64,000 nt of DNA from Catenaria anguillulae PL171 (GCA_002102555.1 MCFL01000017.1:186001-250000); one strand, 5' to 3'. Numbered from the stretch's first letter, positions 45,096 to 61,248 are shown. Numbers and translations: made by a program. The notes: a model not told the origin generated them from the sequence alone.

Positions 45096-46867
45096 TACTG
45101 GCTCTAGTGCATGTGTCACTTTCGACATTTCCTTTCTTTCCAGTCGCCGGTGTTTTTTCTGTCCAGAAAGGGGGACAAGGGTTGGGACGCGTCAGATCGA
45201 CGTGCCCGATCAGTGAAGAAGAAAGCAAAGTGCAAACACGGTATGGCGGTGCGATTTGAAACTAATCAAAAAAGCGTTTCAAAGTAAATTGCGGTCGTCA
45301 GTCGTGAGAATGAGCTCAATCGAGAGGGGCGAATTTACCTGTGTGAAGAGCAGACCGCCGACGCTGCTGAGCTGAGCCGAGACCCACAGAGGCAGAGCTC
45401 AGCTCATTGGCGTAAACTTGGATTTCGAAGGTCAACTGACAACATTACATGATTGAGACGCAAACTGTTGAAACCTGCGAGGTTCAAACATCCATTTCCG
45501 GAATGAGGACAGATAGACCTCGACAACTTGACAAACCATTCCACTTCAAGGCGTCAGTCCAGGCAATCAGTGCACTGGCACCAATCCACCATCAATTTTC
45601 TGTTCATTATTACATGCATGCTCGCTCGCTCGCTCGCACACTCGCCCCATCGCCATTGACGTTGATGGCTGTTCAGCAGCGCAGACACACGGCCGAGTCC
45701 AACAATTAATGGAATCAATCGGCACTTGCATACCTTCTCTGCCCCGATTCCAACCTGACACTGGCCGTCCATACGTATCCAACACTGCCTTGTTGCCAGC
45801 AGCCCTCACCTGCCTCGACAACTCGTTCACCAACCGACTGTTCGCGTCGTTGCATCAGCCTCGCCATCCGCAAGCCTCGCACTTCACTAACGCCGTGACC
45901 GCGCTCAGCTCAACTCCTTGGCAGTTTGGGCCCGTCGTTGCTGCATTCACAAAGCTTGGGCAGGCGACGGTCGTTCATCCACAACACTGCCCCACTCGGA
46001 CATCACATCGTCTTTCGATTCAAGGACTGTCTGCAAGGCCGTAGCTCCAACTCACCATGTATGTCCCAATGCCCATTGCCCGCCCGCGCGACACCAAATG
46101 ATGAACCATTACCGACCCAAGCAAGGCCAATGCACACGCCCGCCAAACAACTCCAGCCGCACGCTAACTCTGGCTCTTGCCTCACCCGTGCATGAATTGT
46201 GTAGTTTCTTGCCCCACATCTCACCTCGGATTTCGCACACTCGCTCGCGCTCAGTCGTGATTCATTAATAATCCGGTTCTCAATCGCCATTCTCCCCTCA
46301 AGCTCACCACGTTTTGTCAACAGCTGGTCCCAGTTGAAGCTCGCTGTATTCACTTGGACAATCCGCCAGCCCCGCTGTGTGTCTTGGCGATAACCAGTGC
46401 ATCGTTTTCATTTTGCGGATTCGGTGAGTTGGTTCAGCTCTTCCCTGCTCCTCACGACATAACAACCTCCTTGCCGACCTCGTTTATATCTTTGTGTCGC
46501 CGCGTAGCCAGTACCACGCTCTGAGCAATTTCGACTCGCCGTAACGCACGTTGACGCCCGCCGGTTCCCACTCTGTCAGGCTCAAAAGCTCTCGCGAATA
46601 TTCGTTGTTGGACTGCGACCGAGCTGGCTTCTCACTGTATGTCGCCAAACCCGCCTTTGGCATCGACCTGAAATCAATCCACTCCTTCATCATCAACCGG
46701 CAGCATCCGTCCTGCTTGCAACTCAATATCCCAGTCACCGCTCTCATTCGGCGCTACCTTTTGACAACGAGCACCCCAGTACCATCGGCCCTTGTCGCTT
46801 TCCCTGCTGACCACCTCGCTCGCCGACCGTTTCCATCAATCGACACCATACCTCCCCTCGCCACATC
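45096..46867. other. Intergenic region upstream of G-alpha
   Basis: About 1.8 kb. Contains a CTCG tetranucleotide run at 45621-45636. The last several hundred nt are CT-rich and probably form the G-alpha promoter and leader. No coding exon supported. Confidence 0.5.
45621..45636. repeat. (CTCG)4 microsatellite
   Basis: Four perfect CTCG units in the intergenic region upstream of the G-alpha gene. Confidence 0.8.
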
Positions 46868-48173
46868 ATGGGAGCATGTCTCTCAGCCGACGATGCGGCT
46901 GCCAACCAGCGCAATACGGAAATCGAGCGCCAAATCGCCATGGACGCCGAGAAATTCAAGCGCGAATGCAAAATCCTCCTTCTCGGGTCTGGCGAGTCGG
47001 GCAAATCCACCATCGTCAAACAAATGAAAATCATCCACCAGAATGGCTACTCGCGCGACGAGCTCGTCGGATACCGAAGCACAGTCTTTGCCAACACGAT
47101 CGATTCCATGCGTGCGCTTGTTGAGGCCATTCGTGGGCTGGGATTGGATTACGAGCTGGAGCCCAATCGCGCCATGGCTGTTCGGTTTTTGGATTTGCTC
47201 GAGTCGAGGCGGTTGAATGCAGATGGACCAAGGATGCTGCCCGAGGCGGCGGCAATCATCGAGTCGATTTGGAAGGATCCAGTCATTCCACGGGTATTGG
47301 CACGGTCGTCCGAGTTTTACATGCTCGATTCAGCTCCATAGTACGTCTTTGTCCACACATGTCGGCCACATGTCCCACCCACTGATCCTGGTGCGCACGC
47401 ACTCTGCTTTCAGCTTTTTTGCCGAAATCCGCCGGATATCAGGGGGCGAGTACATTCCCAATGAACAAGATGTTCTACGAGCGCGTATCAAGACGACGGG
47501 TATCATCGAAACGCGGTTCACCATGGGCCAACTTCACATCCAGTACGGTCAATCTCGGACCTTCCCTCATTCCGTTTCCATTGCTCGGCTGCTCATTTTT
47601 CACGATTGTTTCATACAGCATGTTTGACGTCGGCGGTCAACGATCCGAGCGGAAAAAGTGGATCCATTGTTTTGAAGCCGTCACCTCCATCATCTTTTGC
47701 GTCGCCCTCTCCGAATACGACCAAACCCTGCTGGAAGACAGCACACAAAACCGAATGGCCGAGTCACTCGTCTTGTTTGAATCCGTCATCAATGCCCGCT
47801 GGTTTCTGCGAACATCCATCATTTTGTTCTTGAACAAGGTCCGCCCGAAGGCAATGAGCGTCATTACCACTTGTCCCGTTGCACTTGCTCATACCTCGCC
47901 CGACTCTGCCATGTTTCTCTTTAGGTGGATTTGTTCAAGGAAAAGCTGACCAAGGTCCCAATGTCGAAATACTTTGAGGACTTTACGGGCGGCGATGATT
48001 TAAACAAGGCGGCAAAGTACATCTTGTACAAGTTTACTTTACTTAATCGAGCCAAACTCAAGATCTACCCACATTTGACGTGCGCCACCGATACAAGTAA
48101 CATCCGCCTCGTGTTTGCCGCTGTCAAGGATACCATCTTGCAAAATGCGCTCAAGGATAGCGGAATTCTATGA
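46868..48173 (+). CDS. Heterotrimeric G protein alpha subunit (Gi-like)
   Basis: Exons 46868-47340, 47414-47542, 47619-47838 and 47925-48173 give 356 residues, the usual G-alpha length. MGACLS provides N-myristoylation (Gly2) and palmitoylation (Cys4) sites. All nucleotide motifs are intact: GSGESGKST at 40-48, switch I with Arg (RARIKTTGI), [12 protein letters not shown] with the catalytic Gln, FLNKVD and TCATDT. The C-terminus is KDSGIL; it lacks the Cys at position -4 that pertussis toxin modifies in animal Gi. Fungal group I G-alphas of this form couple 7-TM receptors to cAMP or MAPK signalling. Donors are GTACGT, GTACGG and GTCCGC; the last intron follows FLNK. Confidence 0.95.
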
Positions 48174-49382
48174 GGCGCAAGACCGCAGCGCATTCACCTC
48201 TTGCCTTTGGCTCGTCTGTGCGCGTCTGCGTGTGTGTGCGTGTGAGTGTGTGTGCTCTGTCGCAAGACACACAGCACCAACGCGCTCGAACACGGTCTCC
48301 ATCGGCCGCGTTGCTCGTTACTGTCGGAGCATGCCACCTTTTCTTCATTCTCTTTTCTCTGTGTATATTACCCGGTACTTTTGCTGCCACCACTCCTCCC
48401 GTTACCACCTGTGCCTCGGTGTGTCAAGTGCACGCCGCCTTTTGATTTGGTTATCATTTGCTCTCTTGTTTTTTCTAGTGTTTGCCTTAATGTCTTTCGT
48501 TCTCTTCTTTTGTTTTGGTCCCTTGTCAAGGCGGTCTTTGGTTTTCTGCTTCTTTCTCACTCCCAGCGTCGTTGCCCCTTCAGAGCGTTGTCATGTTCCT
48601 TTCCGTTAGTGTTTTTTTTTTTCTCTCACTTTTTCTCCATGCCTTCCTTGGCGCATGATTCGCCACTCTCCCAGCTCCTCGTTGTCTTGCCTTGCTTGCT
48701 TGTTCGTCCATCGTTGGTTACGAGGTACATATGCATTATTTCTGCTGCCACGCTTAACAATACATAGTCCATTTCCTGGCTTGTGACGGCACCTCTGTTT
48801 GTTAAGCTCGTCATCGTGCCACATTAATCATGTTCACCCACAGCCACCTGGTGGCATTGGACATTGGTACCCGTATCATAAGCAAGGTCGTTTCCCGCGG
48901 CTCACAAGGGATGTGTTGGCATCACGCAAGTGCGTCATGGCCCCCCTCAGTGTGGCAAGCGGGCGCTCGGCTGGCGTCAGTAAAGCGGTGCGGACACCTT
49001 GCTTCGAGATCTGTGCACAGCGCACAAGTGAGAAAAAATCGATGAATCAGGCACTCCCCGATCTCAAATGAAGAGGCTCTGAAAGGAGGCTTAAGGATAT
49101 TTGGCTGGAGTCGGACCCGGCCCAACCTCTTCTCTTGCGATGGCCTCACCAACGCGCTGAAATACTTTGGGCTACGCTCCTTGCATTACCTTACAATTGC
49201 ATCTGATTCAAAGCCTTTTTGAGCATCCTGCCAAGCCAGTACTATTGTCAGAACACTCAACGATTGCGCCACGCCATTGCCCCACTCTAACCTTGCTCAA
49301 CTCTATCGATTCTACGCGCCATACATCTGACAACAAGCTTAGAGGAGTCGCATCCAACCCAGATCCTGCAAACATCATAAGT
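48174..49382. other. Intergenic region, G-alpha 3' side and TmcB-like promoter
   Basis: 1.2 kb. A GT-rich stretch at about 48227-48257 and a pyrimidine-rich segment to 48640 (with a T11-12 run near 48608) look like 3' untranslated or flanking sequence of G-alpha. No RNA gene recognised. Confidence 0.5.
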
Positions 49383-52300
49383 ATGGCGTCTCCGCAGTCG
49401 CCCATTGCGCCCGCGCCTCACCCCGGCCCGGTTGGATCGCCTCCAACACCAAGTGTCGGACGAGCACAATCCGTCACGTCAGGAAAGCGCTCAGACGCAA
49501 TCAAGGCGTTTCTTCCGTCAAATGCGTTACAAAAGGCGACATTTGAGATTGTGTACATTTTGAGCAAGGACACGGATTTACCTGAGCGGCTCACTTGGCT
49601 GTTTGCAGTACGTATACATGTTCCCACAACCAAGTGTTGCGCTATATGCGATCCATTCCAGGCACGTGTATAAAGATGCAACCCAACTGAACTCGGCACT
49701 TGGCGACTCTCGTGCTGTACTTATATAATGTAGGTGCTCGAAGATGCACAAATGTTTGTCTTTGCCTTCAATGCTGGCGTTCATAGGCAAATGCCAGCCT
49801 ATGTCGAGACCATTGTCGACGTCTTTGGCACGCCTAATGATCCAGCAGGATTCACCGTCATGAACGCCTGCTGCATCGCCGTCGTCTTCTTGGTGATCCT
49901 GCTCACGGCTCTGGCCGTTGGATTGGCCAAGGTCAACCGCGTTCCCATCTTGCTGCTGCGAGTTCTGCGCCTCTTGTTTGCCGTCATGATCAATGTGCTC
50001 AATGTCCCACTTACAACGGTGCTGCTCATGGCCCTCCACTGCCCCACCGAGCCAGACAATTCCCGGCCCGTGTGGTGCTGGCCGGGGCTAGATATCGCGA
50101 CAATTGTGCTGAACAGCGTAGCCATTATCTCGTTCTTGCCCATGTTGTGGGTGTCTGCGGTCATGTTCATTGATGCCAATCCGGCGTCCTCGTCACCGAT
50201 GGCAAAGCCAGATGGCCAGCTTGAGCTCCATGGAGTGATTCTGCGGTTGACGCTTGTAGCGCTCAAGGTTTTCATCACGGGCAACGGGCACGTGGGATCC
50301 GAGGTGCTTGTATACTTGCTGCTGGCAACCGCCGGGCTACTGTATCTCACGCATCAGCTCATTACGACACATCCATACTTTGACCCAAGAATGAGCATGC
50401 TCAGATCGGTGCGATTCAGGTGTCCGCAACCTGAATGACTTGCACTTCACTAACCATGACCGCAATTCTTCGCACGTTCTACTAGGGAATGCACTGCGGG
50501 GCAACATTTGCAATCGTGACGTCGCTCTTACTCAACTTGACGGTGGGCGTAAACTCGGGTGACTTGTGGTATCTCTTGATTCCTGCCGCGGTTGTGGGCA
50601 TTGTCGTTGGCGCCCTTCTGTCGCACTTTTCCCTCAAGCGACTGCTACATGGGACGATCCGCTTGTCTCGTAAACTGAAGCAAGCTGAAGCTGGTAAATC
50701 AACTTCCGCCCCAGTTGACCCATCCATCGTCACGTCACCAATCACTATTGCACAGCGTATCCGATCGAGTCATGCATCTTCACCAAAACCGGCAGCTGAA
50801 CAAGCAAAGTTTGGCCAACAAAACTCGCCAACAATAAAGACCAGTGGAAGCCATTCTTCTACAGGGCGAAACGGTTTGGGTGGACGGGGAAACCCTGCAG
50901 AAGTGTCTCACGTATCACTTCAACCAGGCGTGGACAGTGCGCTGATGTCGGCCATCAATGGTGTGGGCAAGCATATTCAGGGGTTACAGGAGGCGAATGC
51001 CAGCGAGTCTGGAACCAAGCCGCACCAACGAAACACCAGTACTGACACACTCAATGCGTTTATGGAGCGGCGACCAAAGGAGAGAACACATTTGTTTGAT
51101 TCGCCTCGTGCCGTGGAAATCTGTGCGTACCCACTTGACGACAGTCCATGGGGCCTACTTGTGGCTGAATGCTTTCTCCAACCCATTTTTCTTGACAGGC
51201 CTTCGTGTCCTCCGCGACAATCCAACACCACGTCAAAACATGCTGGCGCTGCAACTGCTCGAACACGGCCTGGCCGAGTTTCCGCGCGACCCACAGCTGT
51301 TGCTCATGGCATCTGCTTACCTTCAATCCTACTTTGGAGACGACGGCGAGCGTGCTGCTTTCCAGGTCATGCAAATCTTGCAGTCGGGCAAAGTCACCAA
51401 CCCGCCGCTGCACATTCGCTTCAAAATCTACTGCAACGAACGATCCACACGCGAGATGGGAAAACATGTGCTGGACTCGGCCACCATCACCATCTTGATG
51501 CGCAAGGTCCGCAAGCATCATTTGCTCAGCATGTGCCTGACTCGCGATGCGTGGGAAGCCATTCGCACGAGTGCGTCAGAGTCGACGTTGGCGGAAGTGA
51601 TCTCCAAGTTGGCCAAGCACAAGTCGATGGCAGAGGAGTGCTATCGACAACTCTTGTCCAAGAGTAGCAGAGACAAGAACTTGCTACGATTGTATTCACA
51701 GTTTGCCCACTTTGTCTTGGCCAACACAGAACTTGCAGCCGAGGTTCTCGAGCATGCGGAAGAGGGCACGTTTCCCGGAACTATACCGTTCTCCATCTTA
51801 AGTTGCACAGTTTGTCTCACGGTTGTACATTTATCTGCGACCACCAGTCGAGCTCGCAGAAACAGAACAGCAGACCATGATCACCACAGCCAACAATGCC
51901 GAAGCTTTCATGGCTATGGACCAGCAAAGACTCAAAGATGCAGTTTCCTCACCAGTTCCAACGACAGCCGCGACTGGGCAACATCGAGCATTTCCAGCAA
52001 AACATAGCGGATATACGATCCCCTCCGACATGGATGTGATCAAGGCGGCTCCCAAGCTTGACCAGCCGTCAGAGGAATGTCCACCTGTGATATCCTCACA
52101 ACCGATCCATGTTTCGCCACCAGCGATCCGATCCATGTCCATTTCCCGGCCAAGCAGAGCGCCTTCACAGTCGGATAGTATCGGATCCATTGACAAATCC
52201 AACCTGTCGATGGACGCCAACAATTCCACTCAAGTCAAGTTCATGGGCCGAGTGGTGTCCAAGGACTCGGTTGGACCACTGCCGTCGCAACCACGAAGTC

Positions 52301-54683
52301 GTCGCGGTTCCATGTTCAAAGACCTGATTGGTGGTGACACGGGCAGCGCCACGGGCGGTGGAAGCAGTCCAAACGTAGCCTATCCTCCCACATCCATCGC
52401 GTCAATTCCACACCGAAATGAAGTGTCCAATTGGGTCATGGGTGCAAACATCGGCAACGGGTCGCAAACGTCGGGTACGTCGGCCAGTCGCTTGCTTCGC
52501 AAAAAGCAAGCGGCCCGCCGGCGTATGGCAGAGCGTGTCGCTTCGCCGCTCGGTCGTCTATGGCTCGTTGCCGGTTTCACAGTCATTTTTCTTGGATCGG
52601 TGGTGTATGGCTACACGCTCGTCAACCACCTGTTTCAGGCCACACGCAGTTTTCTTGTTGATGAGTACAACAGCGCGCGCCTGGCACGCTTGCAAGCTCG
52701 AGCCGTTGCAGAGGATGTGAGGCTTATGGTTCATGGGAACGAAATTGGGTCGCACCAAGTGTGGAAGGAAGCCTATGCCTCGGCACAGGAAGCCGTGAAC
52801 GATTTGGTTGGTGTCCATATCCCCGCACTTGCGACATACTTTCAGAGCGATGCACTGACAGTAAAGCCGAAAGTACGAATTTTCTTGCTGTGGTTTCTTT
52901 TACTACCTCTCAACATGGATTCAAAGCTAACCATACATGGCATCGCGGCAAGCAGCCGAAACGCATGTACATTCAACGTACTGGAGCCAACCAAACGGTC
53001 GATTATTTTCCCATCGATATTACGTCTCTTGGCGCGGTTGAGCGCATTGTTCAACTCGGAACCTTGGCGCTTGGATACTCGACCTTTGGACAGCTGACCC
53101 AAAGCGTCTTCAACTCCATTCCCGAGTTTACTTGGCTCACCGAAAACATGGCACAAGTGTTTGAGCTTTTGACTGAACTCAACTATATGATTATGGAGGG
53201 ATATGTGACGACATTGGCGAGAGACTCTGCCGCGATCATTCTGACAGCATCTGCATCATTGCTTTGTTTGGCCAGTGGGCTGGGGCTGATTTATGTTCTG
53301 GTATGGCCCTGGTTTGCAGTGCATACTTTGTGCCAGTCATGACGCCTCACGTTTTCCACAGGTCTTGAAAGAGTACTTTATGAACGAATCCAAGGTCATC
53401 AAGCTGCTGCTCGCTGTTCCCAAACGTGCCGCGTCGGATATTGTCACCACGCTCGAGTACATATCATCCGACTCAACCAACGCTCGGATTTTACCCCAGC
53501 TTTCACCATGTACTCACCGAGAACATGTTTGCTATGTACTAGGGCCGAGATCGAAGGCTATTTGGAACTCTTTGCGGGCGATAGCGATGGCCTCGATGAC
53601 GACGCCGAAGTGCGTGCATCTACAGGGAGCGCTGGTGTTGCGACAAGCGGCAACAATGACCGCCGCGGCAAGGTCAAACGCAGGCAAAAATACGCACTGA
53701 TGCTGATGGGATTTGGCGTTGCGCTCGCGGCTCTCACGGCAGGCATGTACTTTTTCACCATGAGGTTCGTTTTTCGCTATGTACTTACTACTTGACGTGC
53801 CAAGTCGCAAAGTACTGGCTAATGGAAACAACTGTGTGAGACAGTGCGTTGAGAAAAGAGGATGATATGCGCCGCTTACTTCAGGCAGCTGACCAGCGTA
53901 ACTGGCTCGGAAACATTCGCATTTACACAAATGAGCTATTTTCGCCCGCTCAGGCAGTTCCAAACTGTATGTGATGGTCACAGCGACCGCGTGTCTGTTC
54001 AATATGTTTGCGAGCACTTGACTCATTTCCACTGTTTAACCTTGACAGCAATTCTTCTCCGGGATCTTCGAGGCGCACTTCGAGACTTTGACGCTCTCAC
54101 GGTCGCCCAGTCAGTGGATCCAAAAGGCATGTCTCTCTTGATCCCCCATTTGACGGTACTCCCGCGCAATTGCACCCTGCCAACGTCATGCCCATCACTC
54201 AAGCCCAATGTGACGCTTGGGTTGACGCGACAAATGGGCGAGTTGAGCCTGTACGCTGCTACCAAGCGCTTCTCAGAAATCACGCAAGACCTCATTTCGA
54301 CCGTGGCGGAATCTCCTTTGTCCATCCCACTGCGCAATGTCCCGCAGGCATTCAACAAGTATCTCTTGCTGCAACTGGTCGCAGAAGACATTCGGGTGCG
54401 TCTCGGTGACGTGACGGCTGGCGCCCTCGACATATTTCTTCAACGAGTCGCGACGGCCAGCGTCACGAGCGTTGTCTTGTTTTCCGGGGCGGTCTTTGTG
54501 CTGTGCGTGGGCGTCGGAACACTAGTTGGTGTTGGGCTCCGGATATTGCAGAGGGAGTCGAGGGCGTTGACAACCTTGCCGTATCTGTTACCTGCAGCAG
54601 CCTTGGCACAGGCAGGCGAGTTGAGTGCATTTGTCGAAAGCGGGGGCTTGACGTTGAAGCAGGCTGGGTCGCAAGATATCTGA
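49383..54683 (+). CDS. TmcB-like large multipass membrane protein, copy A
   Basis: Ten exons: 49383-49607, 49734-50408, 50486-51122, 51199-51765, 51860-52872, 52956-53300, 53362-53456, 53543-53764, 53845-53966 and 54049-54683; 1,511 residues. An N-terminal block of TM helices (ACCIAVVFLVILLTALAVG, FAIVTSLLLNLTVG, YLLIPAAVVGIVVGALL) is followed by a helical TPR-like region (RQNMLALQLLEHGLAEFPRD, RLYSQFAHFVLANTELAAEV). This order is as in TmcB/TmcC 'tiny macrocysts' proteins. Further TM segments are near LWLVAGFTVIFLGSVVYGY, SLLCLASGLGLIYVL, ALMLMGFGVALAALTAGMYFF and the C-terminal VLFSGAVFVLCVGVGTLVG. The end RESRALTTLPYLLP...ELSAFVESGGLTL is shared with the minus-strand copy at 61-64 kb. No PAS domain was seen. 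It is probably a sensory membrane protein. The fourth intron appears to be GC-AG. Confidence 0.82.
51766..51859 (+). other. Probable GC-AG intron in TmcB-like copy A
   Basis: A 94-nt intron beginning GCACGT and ending GCTCGCAG is the one solution found that keeps phase and joins EHAEE to ETEQQTM. Copy B reads through the same place (LELAEEVETVESRV). No GT donor gave this junction. Confidence 0.55.
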
Positions 54684-55060
54684 TGCCCGTGTACGGACTA
54701 CGGAGCAATGTCCTAGATCCGTTGTGTCGTCGAACAGATCAATGTCTATCATAGTGAAATTGTGCAAAAAAAGTGGCACGCCTGCCACTTGATGCAGGCA
54801 TTATCTTGCAATGAAGCACCCTTGACCCTTCGGCTGGCATTTGCATGCATGCAAGAACGAAGGTATATGTGGAAAATGAAACATCAACTCAACAAAGCAA
54901 GGGGGCCGTAAACCAAAGAACCACAAACTGTAGCGGAGCGACGGCCGTTCAGAACAGGAATGCGAAAGGCAATGCAAGACGAAAACAAAACAACAGTAGC
55001 AACAACGGCAATCGCACAAGCCGCACAACCGCCTGAAATTCCGAACGAAAGAAAAAAAAT
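54684..55060. other. Convergent intergenic region
   Basis: 377 nt between the 3' ends of TmcB-like copy A and the Ser/Gln-rich gene; A-rich on the plus strand near the latter. Nothing else seen. Confidence 0.5.
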
Positions 55061-57157
55061 CTACAATGCTCTGGCCGCAGCCGAGCCAAACCCATGATCT
55101 GCCACCACCTGCCCAACCACCCCCGATGATGCTTGCCTGACGGCCGCCGATCGCTCGCCACTGCCACCCACAGGCACGAGCACCGGCTCACTGCCGGCCA
55201 AGGACCCGCGGCGGGACCCAGGGCGTGACCCGCCACTGGTGGTTGCCACGGTGGCGGCCGCGGCTGCTCCATGAGCCGTCACGGGCTCGTCCAGCAACAT
55301 GAGCCGCCGGAACATGGCAATCAGGTCTGCATCCGACACGCCTGGCCCGGCACCACCCAGGTGCGGCCCGTTCAGATCGACAAACCGCGCAGTCAAGTGT
55401 TGGCGCAGATCCACGGTGGTCATGCCCAGTGACAAGGCCAGAGTGTCCATGGGCGAGGCCGCCGGGGCTGCGGCTGGGGCGGGTGCCGGTGTACGGCGCG
55501 TTGCGGCATGGACCGCCGCGGTCGATGTGGACGACGGCGTGCGTGCGAGGTTGGACTGATACGGTTGCGCGAGGCGCGCGGCCCGTGGGCTCATGGCCAG
55601 GTTACCTGCGGCGGTGGACGCAGCCGATTGTTGGTGCACGGCGGCGGCAACGGCGGCCGCCGACAGCGACGATTGGCGGACGGCAAGTTGCACGGGAATG
55701 CCCCGTGGCGCTGGCGACGTGATGGGCTCCGAGTCGCTACCCGAAGAGGAGGAGGACGACGACGAAGAGAGGGATGACGAGGTTGGGAACGCGGCAGGGG
55801 TACGCGGAAGTGGAGGCGTTGGCGACGACGAAATGAAGCGTGCGGCAATGGCGAGCGATGCAAGTGAGGTTGTCGACAGCGACCTCCGTGTGGGCGGCGC
55901 AAGTCCACGCGACCGGAGGTACTCGAGCTCCGAGTCGGACGACTCCGAGTCCGAGTTGGACTGGTCATCCTCAGTGGTCGACATGGACGATGAAGCCGAT
56001 GAAGACACGGACAGGGATGTGACCGACATGGACGATGCAAGGGTGGAAATGGACGCCGTGGACGCTGTGCGCGATCCAATGCTGCGGGTGCGTGATGGGC
56101 GCCGCGCAGATGACCGAGACGCAGCTGCCGCCGCCGATTGCCGTTGCTGCTCGTCATCCGAGCTGGTCTCATTGTCGGAATCAGTCACATCCCCAGACAC
56201 TCGGAAACTCTGCATTCGCACCAAGCCCAGTCCACCACCACGAACCGACCGAGCGCCACCCGAGGACGCAAGTGACGAGGCGATCGAGCTGGGCGTGGGT
56301 GATGTGGACATGGGCACCGACGTGGACAGAGGTGGAGTCGGAGGGACAGTGGGCGGGCTCATGTGAAACATGGGCGACGGCGGGGTCACGGAGGAGATTG
56401 ACGTGGACCGGGCAGAGCGGGTGGAGCGGACCGAATGCGACCGGTGCGGGAACGAGGGAGACGTTGGGGTGATGGATGCGGCAAAGGCCGAGGCGGCTTG
56501 CGCTGCCTGCGCGGCGGCACGGAGGGATATGGTGAGGGATGAAGTCGGGGGATGGTGTTGCTGGGTATGTTGCTGATGCTGTTGGTGTTGATGATGGAGC
56601 TGGTGTTGTTGATGTTGCTGCTGGTGAGCGTGGTGCCGAGCTTGGTTTGCCTGATGGCGAGCCTGTTCTGCCTGCAGCCGTGCTTGCTCTGCTTGGTACC
56701 TTGCCTGTTGGGCCTGGTGAGCCTGCTGAGCTTGGTGTGTTTGGTTATACAGCCGCCGGGCCGCTGGCTGCGTTGAAGGCGACGAAGCCGAGGCCGAGCC
56801 TGAGCCTGAGCCTGAGCCCGAGGCAGAGCTCGAAGCAGAGGCAAGGGCCGACGACGAGGACGAAGACGAGGACACAGAGTGGGATCGGGCCAAGCTGAGG
56901 TTTGGGGGCTGTGACGAGCAGCATGGGCAGGTGGCATGGTGTCCCGTCTTGGCCTCATGATCGTCATCATTATCATCGGCGGCGGCGGCGGCTCTCCGGG
57001 TGCCGGCGGGCTCGTCATCGGCATCGGCATCGCCATCTTGCTTGGGTGCGCCGACGCCTGCTGCCGAGGAGGACGAGTGTGGCGAGTTTGGGTTTGCGTG
57101 CCCAGGTAGGCCGCTGGCCAACAGGCACGAGGCAGTGCGGGTGCGAGGGTTGCCCAT
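55061..57157 (-). CDS. Ser/Ala/Gln/His-rich low-complexity protein
   Basis: Single exon, 698 residues, ATG at 57157. MGNPRT would allow N-myristoylation. Ser runs (eight at about residue 90, nine near 470), a Ser/Gly dipeptide stretch and a Gln/Ala/His repeat are the main features. The repeat iterates QAxQAR with period 6-8 (about 56630-56770), including QQARYQAEQARLQAEQAR, and runs into a His/Gln tract; it could form a helix or coiled coil. An acidic Ser/Asp cluster (DDQSNSDSESSDSELEY) could be a CK2 target. The only ordered-looking part is near the C-terminus: MDTLALSLGMTTVDLRQHLTARFVDLNG...LIAMFRRLMLLDEPV. No known domain. The long open frame and the absence of stops in such biased sequence support coding, but function is unknown. 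Confidence 0.65.
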   Translation of the reverse strand: MGNPRTRTASCLLASGLPGHANPNSPHSSSSAAGVGAPKQDGDADADDEPAGTRRAAAAADDNDDDHEAKTGHHATCPCCSSQPPNLSLARSHSVSSSSSSSSALASASSSASGSGSGSGSASASSPSTQPAARRLYNQTHQAQQAHQAQQARYQAEQARLQAEQARHQANQARHHAHQQQHQQHQLHHQHQQHQQHTQQHHPPTSSLTISLRAAAQAAQAASAFAASITPTSPSFPHRSHSVRSTRSARSTSISSVTPPSPMFHMSPPTVPPTPPLSTSVPMSTSPTPSSIASSLASSGGARSVRGGGLGLVRMQSFRVSGDVTDSDNETSSDDEQQRQSAAAAASRSSARRPSRTRSIGSRTASTASISTLASSMSVTSLSVSSSASSSMSTTEDDQSNSDSESSDSELEYLRSRGLAPPTRRSLSTTSLASLAIAARFISSSPTPPLPRTPAAFPTSSSLSSSSSSSSSGSDSEPITSPAPRGIPVQLAVRQSSLSAAAVAAAVHQQSAASTAAGNLAMSPRAARLAQPYQSNLARTPSSTSTAAVHAATRRTPAPAPAAAPAASPMDTLALSLGMTTVDLRQHLTARFVDLNGPHLGGAGPGVSDADLIAMFRRLMLLDEPVTAHGAAAAATVATTSGGSRPGSRRGSLAGSEPVLVPVGGSGERSAAVRQASSGVVGQVVADHGFGSAAARAL

Positions 57158-60549
<3,392 letters not shown>

Positions 60550-61248
60550 GGGCGAGCTCGTGCGAGCAGAGGTCGGTCTGGCGATATCACGTTTGTACAG
60601 TATATTTCGTTGTCGTCGCGGCTCTTGGTTGTTCTGCTCTGCTCTGTTTTCACTCTCTTTTTTTCTTGAATTCCTTCATGTTGTGACATGATTGCTGCAC
60701 ACCTGCATATACACTTTTGGGTCAATGGAAACTCGTTCGAGACCGCAAGGGTATGTCGTATGTTCGTCGCGCTCGCTTCCCATCGACCTGACTATTTGGC
60801 GAGGAAGTGCAAAATGTGCGCCGGAACATGACTCCAGAGTGGGCTGAGGCTATGGTTGGTGTGAGTGTTTTCAGACTACATCATGCGCGATTGTCAGTAC
60901 TGCCGTGCCGCCAAACTCCCAACCTCCCTTCAAACCCACACTAACGCGGCGTAGACGTGTGACTCGGATGGTTTGGAAATCTTGGGTGATGAACATTCTT
61001 GGTGAGGCATGTGAACGGGGTGAGGGAAGAGATGAAGATCATGTGTGGCAAGTGGACAGGAGAACTTGGGAGGACGAAAAAAACCACGGATGTGACCGCT
61101 CTGCACATGATGTGTGTTGCTCGCACACGCTTTCACCCTAACAGCAGCGTAGAATATAATAGCGGGCAGCCGATCAGCTGTCATTTTATTCCACATCTAT
61201 ACAGGCAACAGTAAATTGACGCTTCTAATGGCACGAATGGCAATTGTC
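60550..61248. other. Convergent intergenic region
   Basis: About 700 nt between the 3' ends of the sulfhydrylase gene and TmcB-like copy B. No feature recognised. Confidence 0.5.

Noticed and set aside
55593-56366. Plus-strand open frame of 257 codons over the Ser/Gln-rich gene
   Set aside because: It is the Asp/Glu/Ala-rich mirror of Ser/Ala codons on the other strand, without start context or domain.
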